Assembly: GCA_947385375.1 (NCBI GenBank)
Contig: CANDKR010000004.1
Coordinates: forward strand, 1-64,000
Direction: 5' to 3'
Length of the DNA stretch: 64,000 nt
Source: an uncultured Clostridia bacterium
GTDB taxonomy: Bacteria > Bacillota > Clostridia > TANB77 > CAG-508
Shown here: piece by piece, positions 9,503-17,979 of the stretch
Layout of the letters: each line of letters opens with the position of its first letter
How positions within the stretch are numbered: position 1 is the stretch's first letter
Position numbers and translations under genes: made by a program
Notes under the pieces: generated by a model
Databases searched by the model: none
What the model was told of the DNA's origin: nothing
Seen by the model: the letters and a program-made list of their open reading frames with translations, nothing else

Positions 9503-10123
9503 TTAAAATATGTAAAGCACTAAAGCTGTTACAAACTTGATTAAAGCAAACTTTGGTAAGAAATTTTCTTTTTCTTCTCCAAATAAAGTTTTCATACCAA
9601 CAAATGCTAAAAGTATAGCTATTGCTGATAATGCTGTTGAAATAGGACTTGTAATTAAATAAATACTTCCAAGTATTTTTTCTAATATATCAATTCCAGA
9701 TACTAATATTTTTGGAACACTAGCTACTACTAATGTTGAAATAATTGTAGTTGCTGATTTCTTGTTATTCTTATTCATTAGTATAATAAGGATTGTTGGA
9801 ACTATAATTGCAATTGCTGGTGAAATAGTATCAAAAATTATTTGTTTCAATTGATTTAAAACTCCGCCATACTTATATCCAAAAATTGAAACTATAAATG
9901 CAAAAACCATGTGTAGCATAACTAATACAACAGCTCTTTTAAATAATTCTTGTTCTCCTCTTGCAACTCTTTCAACTGTTCCAAAAGGATCAACTAACAT
10001 TCCTTTTAAAAATCCCTTTGTTTCTTTTGCTTCTTTATTAATGTCTACATTTTTAATTGTGTCTTTTACTTGATTTACTGTATCTTTTGCCTCATTTTTA
10101 AGTTCCTCTTTATCAATATCCAT
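9503..10123 (-). CDS. Yip1-like membrane protein
   Basis: A 206-residue protein with a charged N-terminal stretch of about 45 residues and then about five membrane helices. The passage GMLVDPFGTVERVARGEQ just before the first helix resembles the start of bacterial Yip1/DUF1282-type membrane domains, which often read 'P..t...l......'. The function of bacterial members is unknown. It follows a TM2-domain gene on the same strand, but a terminator lies between them. Expression level and role cannot be judged from sequence. Confidence 0.6.
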   Translation of the reverse strand: MDIDKEELKNEAKDTVNQVKDTIKNVDINKEAKETKGFLKGMLVDPFGTVERVARGEQELFKRAVVLVMLHMVFAFIVSIFGYKYGGVLNQLKQIIFDTISPAIAIIVPTILIILMNKNNKKSATTIISTLVVASVPKILVSGIDILEKILGSIYLITSPISTALSAIAILLAFVGMKTLFGEEKENFLPKFALIKFVTALVLYIF

Positions 10124-10141
10124 TTATACATCCCCCTTATA

Positions 10142-10173
10142 TTAAAAATGCGAATATACCTCAATATATTCGC
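10142..10173 (-). terminator. Terminator of the TM2-domain gene
   Basis: A perfect nine-base stem (GCGAATATA / TATATTCGC, 10150-10173) is followed on the minus strand by a T-run. Confidence 0.8.
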
Positions 10174-10190
10174 AAGTATAAATATTATTC

Positions 10191-10520
10191 TTAGATATTA
10201 TCAGATTCAATGTATGCACCTTTGCAATCTGTGAATGTTTTTGTTGCTATTCTTAAAAAGTCATTAACAACTAAACCTCCAACTACTACAAATGCAACTA
10301 AACCTAAAACTAAGTTCATTGCTAAAATACAACCTGCAACAATTGTTAAATATGCCATTAAGAAACCTGTTCCTAATTTACCAGCATATAAACGATGAAC
10401 ACCTAAAAAGCCTAAGAACCAGCATAGTATTAAAGCTGTAAGCCAGTTTTTATCGCTTTTTGTTTTTGTGTCTATGTTTTGTGCATTCTCTACATTTTCA
10501 ACATTATTGTTTTCTTCCAT
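10191..10520 (-). CDS. TM2-domain membrane protein
   Basis: A 109-residue protein. A polar, Asn-rich N-terminus (about 1-25) is followed by the TM2 domain: two helices joined by a short turn containing FLGFLGVHRLYAGKLGTG, the family signature. A third hydrophobic stretch follows, and the end is short and acidic. TM2 proteins are widespread and mostly of unknown function. GGAGAGAC upstream of ATG gives the start. It is a single-gene unit with its own terminator. Confidence 0.85.
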   Translation of the reverse strand: MEENNNVENVENAQNIDTKTKSDKNWLTALILCWFLGFLGVHRLYAGKLGTGFLMAYLTIVAGCILAMNLVLGLVAFVVVGGLVVNDFLRIATKTFTDCKGAYIESDNI

Positions 10521-10623
10521 CTTTTGTCTCTCCTTTATTATTTCTAATTGTTCACTTATAATTTACATTATAGTCATAAAAAAGTCAACAATTTTGGAAA
10601 ATGTTACATAAATGATATACAAA

Positions 10624-10645
10624 GGGGATACTTTATAGTATCCCC
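10624..10645 (-). terminator. Terminator of adhE
   Basis: The hairpin GGGGATACT / AGTATCCCC has a four-base loop and sits seven bases after the adhE stop codon. The T-tract on the minus strand is weak (TTTGTAT). Confidence 0.65.
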
Positions 10646-10652
10646 TTCAATA

Positions 10653-13265
10653 TTAGAATTTAATTTCATTTCCATAATAGCTGTCTGTTAAAATTTCTTT
10701 AATCTCTGAAACTAGTGGAACTCTCGGGTTTACACCTGTACATTGATCTTCGAAAGCTCTATCAGCAAGCATATCAATTTTTGAGAAAAATTCTTCTTCT
10801 GATATTCCACAATCTTTTATTGATGTTGGTTCATTTAGTTTAGCCATTAATTCTTGAATAGCTTTTACTAATGAATTTACACCTTCTTCTGTATTTGACG
10901 CTGGTAATCCTAAACGTCTTGCTAAATTAGCATATTTCTCATCTGCTATATATGTTTCATATTTTGGCCAAGAAACCATTTTAGTTGGTTTTGAACCATT
11001 ATATTTTACAACATAAGGTAATATAATCGCATTTGCTCTACCATGTGGTATATGGTATTCTCCACCTAGTTTATGAGCAATTGAGTGGTTTACTCCCAAG
11101 AAAGCGTTTGTAAATGCCATACCAGCTATACAGCTTGCATTGTGCATTTTTTCTCTTGCTTCTCTATTACTTCCATCAGCATATGCTATCGGTAAATATT
11201 TGAAAACAAGTTCAACAGCTTTTTCTGCTAATCCATCTGTATAATCAGACGCCATAACTGATACATAAGCTTCTAATGCATGTGTTAAAACGTCCATACC
11301 AGTATCTGCTGTAAGTGATTTTGGAAGTGTCATAACTAAATCAGGATCTATAATTGCAACATCTGGTGTTAACTCATAATCTGCTAAAGGATATTTAATA
11401 TTTTTTTGCTTATCAGAAATAACTGCAAATGATGTTACCTCTGATCCTGTTCCTGAAGTTGTTGGTATAGAAACCATTTTTGCTTTTACTCCAAGTTTAG
11501 GGAATTTGTATGTTCTTTTTCTAATATCCATAAATTTAAGTTTCAAGCCCTCAACATCTGCATCTGGATGCTCATAGAAAAGCCACATTCCTTTTGCAGC
11601 GTCCATTGCACTACCGCCACCAAGAGCAATAATAACATCTGGCTCAAACTCGTTCATATCAGCAACACCTCTTTTGATAGTTTCAAAAGATGGGTCTGGC
11701 TCAACATCTGAGAAAATTCTAGAATGTACATATTGATCTCTTTTTCTTAAATGATAAAGAATTTTATCAACATATCCTAAATCAACCATTGACTGATCTG
11801 TAACAATAAAAGCTTTTGATATATCAGGCATTTTCTCTAAATATGAAATTGAACCTGCTTCAAAATATATTTTCTCTGGAACTTTAAACCACTGCATATT
11901 TACCCTCCTTTTAGCAACTCTTTTTATATTTACTAAATTAACTGATGATACATTTGCTGTTGTTGAGTTTCCACCAAAAGTACCACAACCTAAAGTTAAA
12001 GATGGTAAATTTGTATTATATATGTCACCAATTGCTCCATGAGTTGATGGTGAATTTACTATAATTCTACCAGTTTTTACTGTTTCAGAAAATTTCCTTA
12101 CAGTAGCTTTGTCTTCTGAATGAATAACTGCTGAGTGTCCCATACCACCGAATTTTATTAATCTATCTGCTAGATCAACGCCTTCATCAGCATTTTGCAC
12201 TTTATAATAAGCAAGTACTGGACTAAGTTTTTCTTTAGAAAATGGATGCTCATCTCCTACACCATCTTCTCTAACAACAATAACCTTTGTAGTCTCTGGC
12301 ACATCAAATCCTGCCCAATTAGCTATTGTTTTAGGACTTTGTCCTGCTACTGCCCCATTTAATTTATTTCCATTATTACTATCAAACATCATTGCTTGTA
12401 ATTTTGCTTTTTCTTCATCATTTACAAAATAGCAATCTGTTTCTCTCATTAGTCTTTCAAATTCCTCTGATATTTCGTTATCAACAATAACCGCTTGCTC
12501 AGAAGCACAAATCATTCCATTATCAAAAGATTTTGACATAACTAAATCATTTATTGAAGTTTTTAATTTTGCTGTTTTATCTATATAACAAGGTACATTT
12601 CCGGGTCCAACACCAAGTGCTGGTTTTCCACTAGAATATGCTGATTTAACCATTCCAGATCCACCTGTTGCAAGTATTAAATCAACACCTGGGTGGTTCA
12701 TAAGAAGACTTGTAGCAAGAACTGATGGCTTGTCTACCCAAAGTATACAATCTTCTGGTGCTCCTTCTGAAATTGCTGCTTGTCTCATTGTTTCTGCTGC
12801 CTCTCTACTGCAATTTTGAGCAGATGGGTGGAATCCAAATATGATTACATTTCTTGTTTTTGCTGCAATCATTGATTTAAACATAACTGTTGATGTTGGG
12901 TTTGTAACGGGTGTAACACCTGCTATAACTCCAATAGGTTCAGCAATTAATGTATATCCTTCTTCTTCGTTTTCATCTACTATTCCAACTGTTTTATGGT
13001 ATTTTATACTATGATAAATATATTCTGTTGCAAACATATTCTTTGTAATTTTATCTTCATAAATACCTCTTCCAGTTTCTTCTATTGCCATCTTAGCAAG
13101 TTTCATATGATTATCTAATCCTGCCATTGACATTTTCTTGACAATTTTGTCTACTGTACTTTGATCTAATTTCTTGTACTCTTCAGACGCTTTATTAGCT
13201 CTTTCAACTAGACTGTTGATCATAGCCTCAATTTCTTGTCTTTCTTCTTCTGTTACTTCAGCCAT
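10653..13265 (-). CDS. adhE: Bifunctional acetaldehyde-CoA/alcohol dehydrogenase
   Basis: An 870-residue fermentative enzyme that turns acetyl-CoA into acetaldehyde and then ethanol, regenerating two NAD+. The N-terminal half is an aldehyde dehydrogenase with the catalytic Cys in FDNGMICASEQ near residue 250. The C-terminal half is an iron-dependent alcohol dehydrogenase: GGGSAMDAAKG for the cofactor, then iron-binding His residues in THALEAYVS, NHSIAHKLGG and YHIPHGRAN. Length is normal for AdhE. A promoter fits upstream (TTGAAA 13326-13331, 17 bases, TATAAT 13303-13308) and the ribosome binding site is GGAGGAGAG. It is a single-gene unit typical of anaerobic Firmicutes. Confidence 0.97.
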   Translation of the reverse strand: MAEVTEEERQEIEAMINSLVERANKASEEYKKLDQSTVDKIVKKMSMAGLDNHMKLAKMAIEETGRGIYEDKITKNMFATEYIYHSIKYHKTVGIVDENEEEGYTLIAEPIGVIAGVTPVTNPTSTVMFKSMIAAKTRNVIIFGFHPSAQNCSREAAETMRQAAISEGAPEDCILWVDKPSVLATSLLMNHPGVDLILATGGSGMVKSAYSSGKPALGVGPGNVPCYIDKTAKLKTSINDLVMSKSFDNGMICASEQAVIVDNEISEEFERLMRETDCYFVNDEEKAKLQAMMFDSNNGNKLNGAVAGQSPKTIANWAGFDVPETTKVIVVREDGVGDEHPFSKEKLSPVLAYYKVQNADEGVDLADRLIKFGGMGHSAVIHSEDKATVRKFSETVKTGRIIVNSPSTHGAIGDIYNTNLPSLTLGCGTFGGNSTTANVSSVNLVNIKRVAKRRVNMQWFKVPEKIYFEAGSISYLEKMPDISKAFIVTDQSMVDLGYVDKILYHLRKRDQYVHSRIFSDVEPDPSFETIKRGVADMNEFEPDVIIALGGGSAMDAAKGMWLFYEHPDADVEGLKLKFMDIRKRTYKFPKLGVKAKMVSIPTTSGTGSEVTSFAVISDKQKNIKYPLADYELTPDVAIIDPDLVMTLPKSLTADTGMDVLTHALEAYVSVMASDYTDGLAEKAVELVFKYLPIAYADGSNREAREKMHNASCIAGMAFTNAFLGVNHSIAHKLGGEYHIPHGRANAIILPYVVKYNGSKPTKMVSWPKYETYIADEKYANLARRLGLPASNTEEGVNSLVKAIQELMAKLNEPTSIKDCGISEEEFFSKIDMLADRAFEDQCTGVNPRVPLVSEIKEILTDSYYGNEIKF

Positions 13266-13302
13266 AACTCTCCTCCTCTTTTTTTATAAATATTCCATTA
13301 AA

Positions 13303-13331
13303 ATTATATATATAATTTTTTACTATTTCAA
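13303..13331 (-). promoter_or_regulatory. Promoter of adhE
   Basis: TTGAAA (13326-13331), a 17-base spacer and TATAAT (13303-13308) on the minus strand, about 40 bases before the adhE start. No clear redox-regulator (Rex) palindrome was recognised. Confidence 0.6.
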
Positions 13332-13365
13332 GATTATTATGAAAAAACTTCTTGACAAATTTCGC

Positions 13366-13402
13366 AAAAAAAGAAACTGATTTAAAATTGCTCTAAATCA
13401 GT
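13366..13402 (-). terminator. Terminator of the M23 peptidase gene
   Basis: The stem ACTGATTTA / TAAATCAGT is followed on the minus strand by TTTCTTTTTTT. Confidence 0.85.
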
Positions 13403-13418
13403 CTCTAACTGTTTTTAC

Positions 13419-14468
13419 TTATTTATATAAATATTGTTGTGGGTTTACTGGACTTCCATTTACTCTTATTTCTAAGTGTAAGTGAGGTCCTGTTGAATTT
13501 CCTGTTGAACCAACTGACGCGATAGTTGAATTTGTATCAACTGTGTCTCCTACATTTGCATATAGTTTGCTACAATGTGCATAATAAGATTCGATACCAT
13601 TTCCGTGATTTACTATCACTAAATTACCATAAGTACCCTTCTCTCCTGAATAAGTTACGGTTCCTGACGCAATTGGTCTGATTCCTGTTCCTTGTGAAGT
13701 CGCGATATCTAATCCAGTATGAGCTGATGATCTTCTTGAACTTCTGCTTCCATATCTTGAACTTATTATACCTTTTACAGGTATTGCAATTTGCATATCA
13801 GCTATTTTACCAGTTGCAGCTACTTGTGTTGTAGTAGCAATTGCTGCTTGCTTAGCTTCTTCTGCTTTTTGATTGTTATAATCTGTTTCTTTTTGTACTT
13901 TAACTTCATTTATTGAAGCTACTGCTGACTCTTTAGTAGGATTTACAGGAATATTTGAATATTCTGTAACAATACCAAGTTTCATTTCAAGTTCAGCAGG
14001 TATAGTACCTTTCATTTCTTCAATGATTTGCATAGCCTCTTCTTCTGAAGATACTTGTGCTTTTACCTCACCATCTATTGTTATAGCATAAGTTTGGTAA
14101 GTTGTTACTACTGCACTTTTCATTGCTGATAAAACTTCCTCGTCTGTTTCATTATCTTTTCTTGAAACAAGCATTAAATCATATTCTGGCAATCCATCAG
14201 AAACTCTAAAAGCTATATTACTATCTTTGTCGTTTATATAATTATTAAATTCACTTTCTATGTTTTCTTTATCTGCTATATATCCTATTGTCTCACCTGC
14301 TAATGTGACTGCATATACAGGTTTAAATTTTATAAGTGTTATGATAGTTATTACTAAAAAACCAATTAGGGCTATTTTCATAGTTTTGAAAACTTCTTTT
14401 GTATAATATTTCACCCAATTTCCTAGAATAAAATTCACTCTCCTTTTTCTCTGTTTTTTAAGTGTCAC
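13419..14468 (-). CDS. M23-family peptidoglycan endopeptidase
   Basis: A membrane-anchored or secreted zinc endopeptidase acting on peptidoglycan cross-links. A signal-anchor helix lies at about residues 30-50. A region of about 170 residues without catalytic motifs follows (two G5/LysM-like stretches are possible), then a short Ala-rich linker. The C-terminal LytM/M23 domain (about 230-349) has the zinc ligands in HTGLD and HLHLE. The frame opens at GTG 14468, but the only strong ribosome binding site (AAAAAGGAGA) lies about nine codons inside it, so the true start is downstream and uncertain (GTG at V11, or a nearby non-ATG codon). It has its own terminator. Confidence 0.88.
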   Translation of the reverse strand: MTLKKQRKRRVNFILGNWVKYYTKEVFKTMKIALIGFLVITIITLIKFKPVYAVTLAGETIGYIADKENIESEFNNYINDKDSNIAFRVSDGLPEYDLMLVSRKDNETDEEVLSAMKSAVVTTYQTYAITIDGEVKAQVSSEEEAMQIIEEMKGTIPAELEMKLGIVTEYSNIPVNPTKESAVASINEVKVQKETDYNNQKAEEAKQAAIATTTQVAATGKIADMQIAIPVKGIISSRYGSRSSRRSSAHTGLDIATSQGTGIRPIASGTVTYSGEKGTYGNLVIVNHGNGIESYYAHCSKLYANVGDTVDTNSTIASVGSTGNSTGPHLHLEIRVNGSPVNPQQYLYK

Positions 14469-14534
14469 ATAAATATAATTTTACCATATTTTAGCCAAAA
14501 AAGCAATTTTATTTTTTACCATATTTGTATTTTA

Positions 14535-14640
14535 ATCAATTTTATTCTAAATTATTCTTTTTTAGTAGTCCCAAATTTTACCAGTTCTCTTTCATGCTCT
14601 TGAATTCTTTGATTTTCTTCTGTTTTCTACCCTATTTGTT
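14535..14640 (-). pseudogene. Possible remnant of a lost gene end
   Basis: Just after the desulfoferrodoxin terminator, the minus strand carries a short charged, coding-like stretch (reads KTEENQRIQEHERELVKFG, then TTKKE and a stop). It has no start codon and an upstream in-frame stop. It looks like the 3' end of a deleted or degraded gene. No family is recognised. Confidence 0.25.
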
Positions 14641-14651
14641 TTGAAAGTATA

Positions 14652-14686
14652 AAAAAACGCCTTAATTTAGTATATTAAGACGTTTT
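14652..14686 (-). terminator. Terminator of desulfoferrodoxin
   Basis: A stem around CTTAAT / ATTAAG with AAACG / CGTTT outside it, and a TTTTTTT run on the minus strand. Confidence 0.8.
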
Positions 14687-14699
14687 AAGATATGTTCAA

Positions 14700-15074
14700 C
14701 TATTTTACATCTGCTGACCATAAACCATGTTTGTTGCAATATGCATAAAGTTTAGAACCTGGTATGTATTTAAATCTGCATTCTGCATTTTGTTCTGGAT
14801 ATAAAGTAACAACTTCTTCTCTATTATCTGTAACCATAGCAATCCATTCTATAAAATGTTCTTTTTCCATAACATGATTTACTTTAACAAATACTTCGTC
14901 CTCTACTATTTCATAAGTTGGAACGTGTTTTTCAACTGCTGCATCTGTTGTGTTTGGTTTTAATTCTATCATTTTTTCGCCACAACATTCTATTCCACAA
15001 GGACAATTGCAATCCTCGATTACTTTAACTACCGCTCCACAACTCATACATTTTTTAATTATTAAATCTTTCAT
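14700..15074 (-). CDS. dfx: Desulfoferrodoxin-type superoxide reductase
   Basis: A 124-residue cytoplasmic enzyme that reduces superoxide to peroxide without making oxygen, as anaerobes do. The N-terminal desulforedoxin-like iron site has CMSC and CC, with two extra cysteines in an insert between them (DCNCPCGIECC). The catalytic domain has the iron ligands EKHVP, a His in VNHVMEKEHF, and the closing CNKHG. I start it at ATG 15072-15074, which sits after AAAAGGAG; the upstream ATGs of the open frame precede that site. It is a single-gene unit. Confidence 0.92.
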   Translation of the reverse strand: MKDLIIKKCMSCGAVVKVIEDCNCPCGIECCGEKMIELKPNTTDAAVEKHVPTYEIVEDEVFVKVNHVMEKEHFIEWIAMVTDNREEVVTLYPEQNAECRFKYIPGSKLYAYCNKHGLWSADVK

Positions 15075-15189
15075 ATTAACTCTCCTTTTCATCATATTTT
15101 TTCCAAACTCATTTTATCACAGCCATTAATTTTTTTCAAGGAAACTCATATTTTTTGTCTTTTCTCATACACTAAAGATAGGTGATATT

Positions 15190-15886
15190 ATGAATATTTT
15201 AAGGAAAAATCAAATAGTTTTTATGTGCCTTGCTGTACTGTTTAGCATATCGTTTTTTTCTTTCCAAGAGCCAAATACAGTACCCACTTCTTCAACACCT
15301 GTTACGAACCATAGAATTGTGTTAGATGCCGGTCATGGTTTCCCAGACCGGTGGAGCGGTTAGTGCTGAAGGTGTGCCAGAAGCAGACATAAATTTAATT
15401 ATTATTCAAAAACTTCAAGAATTATTAGAAGCTTCAAATTGTGAGATAATTCTTACTCGTTCAGACGAAAATGGTATATATGACGCTGATGCCAATAACA
15501 AAAAAACTTCTGATTTAAAAAATCGTGTAGAACTTGTAAACGCTTCAGGTTCAGAAATCTTAGTTTCTGTACATTTAAATAAAATCTCTAGTGAGAAATG
15601 GAATGGCTGGCAAACTTTTTATCAAAAAGATAATGAATGTAGTAAAGCCTTGGCTAGTCAAATTCAAAATAACTTAAATTATTCAATTGATAGAGAAAAC
15701 AAAAGAACTATTTTACCACTATCTAACATATACTTAATGGATAATAGTAAAATTCCCGCTGTAACCGTTGAATGTGGTTTTCTTTCCAATCCAGAAGAAG
15801 CAAAACTTCTACAAACAGATGAATATCAAAACCATATAGCTTGGGGAATTTATGCGGGTATTATGGACTATTTTCGTGATTTATGA
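15190..15886 (+). CDS. N-acetylmuramoyl-L-alanine amidase, read across a CGGT site
   Basis: A secreted Amidase_3-family zinc enzyme that removes stem peptides from peptidoglycan. It is similar in size to sporulation CwlD (231 residues when restored). AGGTGAT precedes ATG 15190, and a signal-anchor helix follows at about residues 8-26. The zinc His is in VLDAGHG. The other ligands and catalytic residues lie in EADINL, VSVHLN and TVECGFLSNPEEA. The gene is 697 bases, one more than a multiple of three. The zero frame runs into a stop after GHGFPDRWSG. Reading CGGT (15349-15352) as one Gly gives GHGFPDGGAVS, the family consensus, and the frame then runs to 15886. This is one of 11 such sites in the window, so a simple pseudogene is unlikely. 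Confidence 0.85.
15349..15352 (+). other. CGGN recoding site, amidase
   Basis: The in-frame codon is CGG after GAC. Skipping C (CGGT read as Gly) restores DGGA in the amidase signature. Confidence 0.85.
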
Positions 15887-15919
15887 TATAATTAGAATAT
15901 CAATTTAAAGAAAGGTTGT

Positions 15920-16156
15920 ATGAAATATATGGATGCAAATTCAAAATATTTAGATATAGTAACACTTAAAATTGAATATGATACCATTCTTTCAAAAGTT
16001 GCTCCTGAGCATGTGCAAGACGTAAAAACCTTGCTAGACAAGAAGCACCAAATAATGAAAGAAAATGGAATCCTAGCAGGAGTAAAAATAAATAAGATAA
16101 ACAAAAAAATAGATAAATATATAAAAGATAATAAAAGAGTAAAGAGCAACGTATAG
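15920..16156 (+). CDS. Small charged helical protein of unknown function
   Basis: A 78-residue, Lys-rich, mostly helical protein with no signal or membrane segment. AAGAAAGG lies upstream of ATG 15920. It starts 34 bases after the amidase stop and is probably co-transcribed with it. Its stop codon lies in the loop of a terminator hairpin. No family is recognised. Confidence 0.6.
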   Translation: MKYMDANSKYLDIVTLKIEYDTILSKVAPEHVQDVKTLLDKKHQIMKENGILAGVKINKINKKIDKYIKDNKRVKSNV

Positions 16157-16168
16157 TTGCTCTTTTAT
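16141..16168. terminator. Bidirectional terminator
   Basis: AAAGAGCAAC / GTTGCTCTTT hairpin between the small plus-strand gene and the convergent anti-sigma gene, with a T-run on the plus side. The TAG of the small gene falls at the loop edge (16154-16156). Confidence 0.75.
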
Positions 16169-16833
16169 TATATTGATAATCGATTTATAAAAAATAAATA
16201 TGGGTCAATAATTGTACTACTTCGCATTGTTCTAATTCCTTCAAATGACATAAGTACATGTTCTATTTTTTCAATATTTTCTACCTTAGTTTTTATTTTA
16301 TACGAAGCCGGAAATCTACTTTTGTCTCTTTCTATATTAAACCCATTAGCAGCTTCTAAATACCCAGCATTTTCAAAGGTTTGTATTGCATTTTTGACTG
16401 CATCTTCTGGTGATATATATGTTATCTCTGCTTTACTATCTTGCATAAGTATTGCATTTTTTATTTCTTTCATCTCCTCTTCTGTTATGCTATCTTTTAA
16501 AAAAACTTCTATCTTATTTGCATTCATATTATAGTTAATAAAAATCATAATATTTAATGTAACAACTAGCATTAAAATACTGCCAATGATAATAATAAAT
16601 TTGTTCTTCTTAGTAATTTTCTTTCTTACATTTTTTAGATAATCAATTTCTAATTCCTGACTATCTTCTTTTTCAGCCTTTATATCACTTACAATATTAC
16701 TTAACTTTTCTTTACACTTATCACAAGTTTGTATATGACTACTTACAAACTCTTTAGATGTATCTGTCAAAACTCCATCTGCATATCCTAGTAGTAAATC
16801 AGAAACAATATCACATTTATTTTTTATCTCCAT
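16168..16833 (-). CDS. Zinc-finger anti-sigma factor with FtsX-like extracellular domain
   Basis: A 221-residue membrane protein. The cytoplasmic N-terminus (about 1-85) has an anti-sigma zinc-finger pattern (C near the start, then HIQTCDKC). One membrane helix follows near 80-103. The outside domain (about 108-215) resembles the extracellular domain of FtsX: IEVFLKDSITEEE, then YISPEDAVKNA, then RFPASYKIKTKV. It overlaps the end of the ECF sigma gene by 17 bases, the usual coupling of a sigma factor to its inhibitor. I infer that a wall or division signal frees the sigma factor. The domain fusion is unusual. Confidence 0.75.
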   Translation of the reverse strand: MEIKNKCDIVSDLLLGYADGVLTDTSKEFVSSHIQTCDKCKEKLSNIVSDIKAEKEDSQELEIDYLKNVRKKITKKNKFIIIIGSILMLVVTLNIMIFINYNMNANKIEVFLKDSITEEEMKEIKNAILMQDSKAEITYISPEDAVKNAIQTFENAGYLEAANGFNIERDKSRFPASYKIKTKVENIEKIEHVLMSFEGIRTMRSSTIIDPYLFFINRLSI

Positions 16834-17317
16834 TTTCTGATACCTCCTTCAATTTCTCTTTTCCACGATAATATGTTACTCTTGCCCAATTAGGTGTTTT
16901 TCCAATAATTTCAGCAATTTCAATAAAGCTTAAATTTCCCATCACTCGCAAATACATAACATCTTTGGTACTTGTATCTAAAGTTTGAATATCTTTAAAT
17001 AGTTTCAATTTTTCTTGTTTTTGTATAACTTTATCTTCTAGGTTTTCATTATCTGCTAATTGTAAATCCTCAAGTTGTTCAAATTTAAACTTAGTCTTGT
17101 GTTTAATCTCTTTATACCAAAGAAATTTTGCAATCTGGCACAGCCACACAGATATTTTGCAATTTCCTTTAAATTGATTTATTCTTTCAACAGCTATTGC
17201 AAAAGTTTCACTAGTTATTTCTTCTGCTATGTCTTTGTTTCCATTACTTAAGCCAAGCACATATTTGTATACAATTTGCGAATATTGTTTATATATTTGT
17301 TCTATATCTTGCAACAT
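16817..17317 (-). CDS. ECF-type RNA polymerase sigma factor
   Basis: A 166-residue extracytoplasmic-function sigma factor. Region 2 lies at about residues 10-75 (KDIAEEITSETFAIA, then WLCQIAKFLWYKEIKH). A linker follows, then region 4 at about 105-160 (LDTSTKDVMYLRVMGNLSFIEIAEIIGKT is the start of its helix-turn-helix). The ribosome binding site is GGAGGTAAT. It is held by the anti-sigma factor encoded by the overlapping downstream gene. The regulon is unknown. Confidence 0.9.
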   Translation of the reverse strand: MLQDIEQIYKQYSQIVYKYVLGLSNGNKDIAEEITSETFAIAVERINQFKGNCKISVWLCQIAKFLWYKEIKHKTKFKFEQLEDLQLADNENLEDKVIQKQEKLKLFKDIQTLDTSTKDVMYLRVMGNLSFIEIAEIIGKTPNWARVTYYRGKEKLKEVSENGDKK

Positions 17318-17402
17318 ATTACCTCCTTCCTATCTATAAGTGTCATTTATATGCAAATCATTACATAATTTTTATAAAAACAATAAATTTACTATAATAT
17401 AA

Positions 17403-17437
17403 AAAGCGGGGGCAGAACGCTAGGTCCTGCCTCCACT
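17403..17437 (-). terminator. GC-rich terminator of the island gene
   Basis: On the minus strand GTGGAGGCAG pairs with CTGCCCCCGC, with one mismatch, followed by TTTTT. The stem is far richer in G and C than other terminators here. Confidence 0.75.
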
Positions 17438-17457
17438 TTCTCTCTTGCCTTTATCGG

Positions 17458-17826
17458 TTAGATGTTTTTCTCACCAAGCAAGATTTGCACGGCATTTAGA
17501 TAGTTTGAAGCCTTTTTGTGCTCCTGTTTTGCAGTCTTATATGCCTTCCACTTAATGAGCCTCTCCGCCTTCAGCTCGCTGATACTTTGCCTGGACACTT
17601 CCCAGTAGTCGAAAGTCTCGCCGTAGCAGACAGACATCTGGATGGCATCAAAAAGCTTCTGCATCTTCCGGATAATGCTTCTTTCTCTGCGCAATCGCCT
17701 GTTTACTTCATCGAAATTCTGTTTTGCGCCCTTCACTTTCCAAAAAGCACTTTCCAAGTTTTCGATGGCAATTGCGTAAGCATCCCGCAGGCTTTCCTGT
17801 TGCTTTTCGAATAAGTTTTCTGCCAT
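17458..17826 (-). CDS. GC-rich orphan helical protein, probably foreign
   Basis: A 122-residue, highly charged, all-helical protein of unknown family. I start it at ATG 17824-17826 after AAGGAGG; an upstream in-frame start at 17907 precedes that site. Base composition is near half G+C, against about 30 percent around it, and codon use differs. It contains two in-frame CGG codons (17668-17670, 17785-17787) that must be read as Arg, since a shift there leads quickly to stop codons. This is the only gene in the window with that behaviour. It has a consensus promoter (TTGACT, 17 bases, TATAAT) and its own terminator, so it is a self-contained acquired cassette. Confidence 0.6.
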   Translation of the reverse strand: MAENLFEKQQESLRDAYAIAIENLESAFWKVKGAKQNFDEVNRRLRRERSIIRKMQKLFDAIQMSVCYGETFDYWEVSRQSISELKAERLIKWKAYKTAKQEHKKASNYLNAVQILLGEKNI

Positions 17827-17911
17827 GTTTTTTACCTCCTTATACTGGCTCCGGTTGTCTATTCTTACAGGTATGCTAAGGATGTGCGTATAAAAAACTT
17901 CATACACTTAT

Positions 17912-17940
17912 ATTATATCATTTTTCTGCACTTTAGTCAA
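17912..17940 (-). promoter_or_regulatory. Promoter of the island gene
   Basis: TTGACT (17935-17940), a 17-base spacer and TATAAT (17912-17917) on the minus strand, about 85 bases before the ATG. Confidence 0.75.
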
Positions 17941-17979
17941 TTTATGTTAACCCTTGTAGTCAAATTTTATCTGCATTTA

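Noticed and set aside
16306..16312. CGG within the anti-sigma gene
   Set aside because: The CCGG is read as CCG GCT (Pro-Ala) in frame, so CGG is not a codon there.
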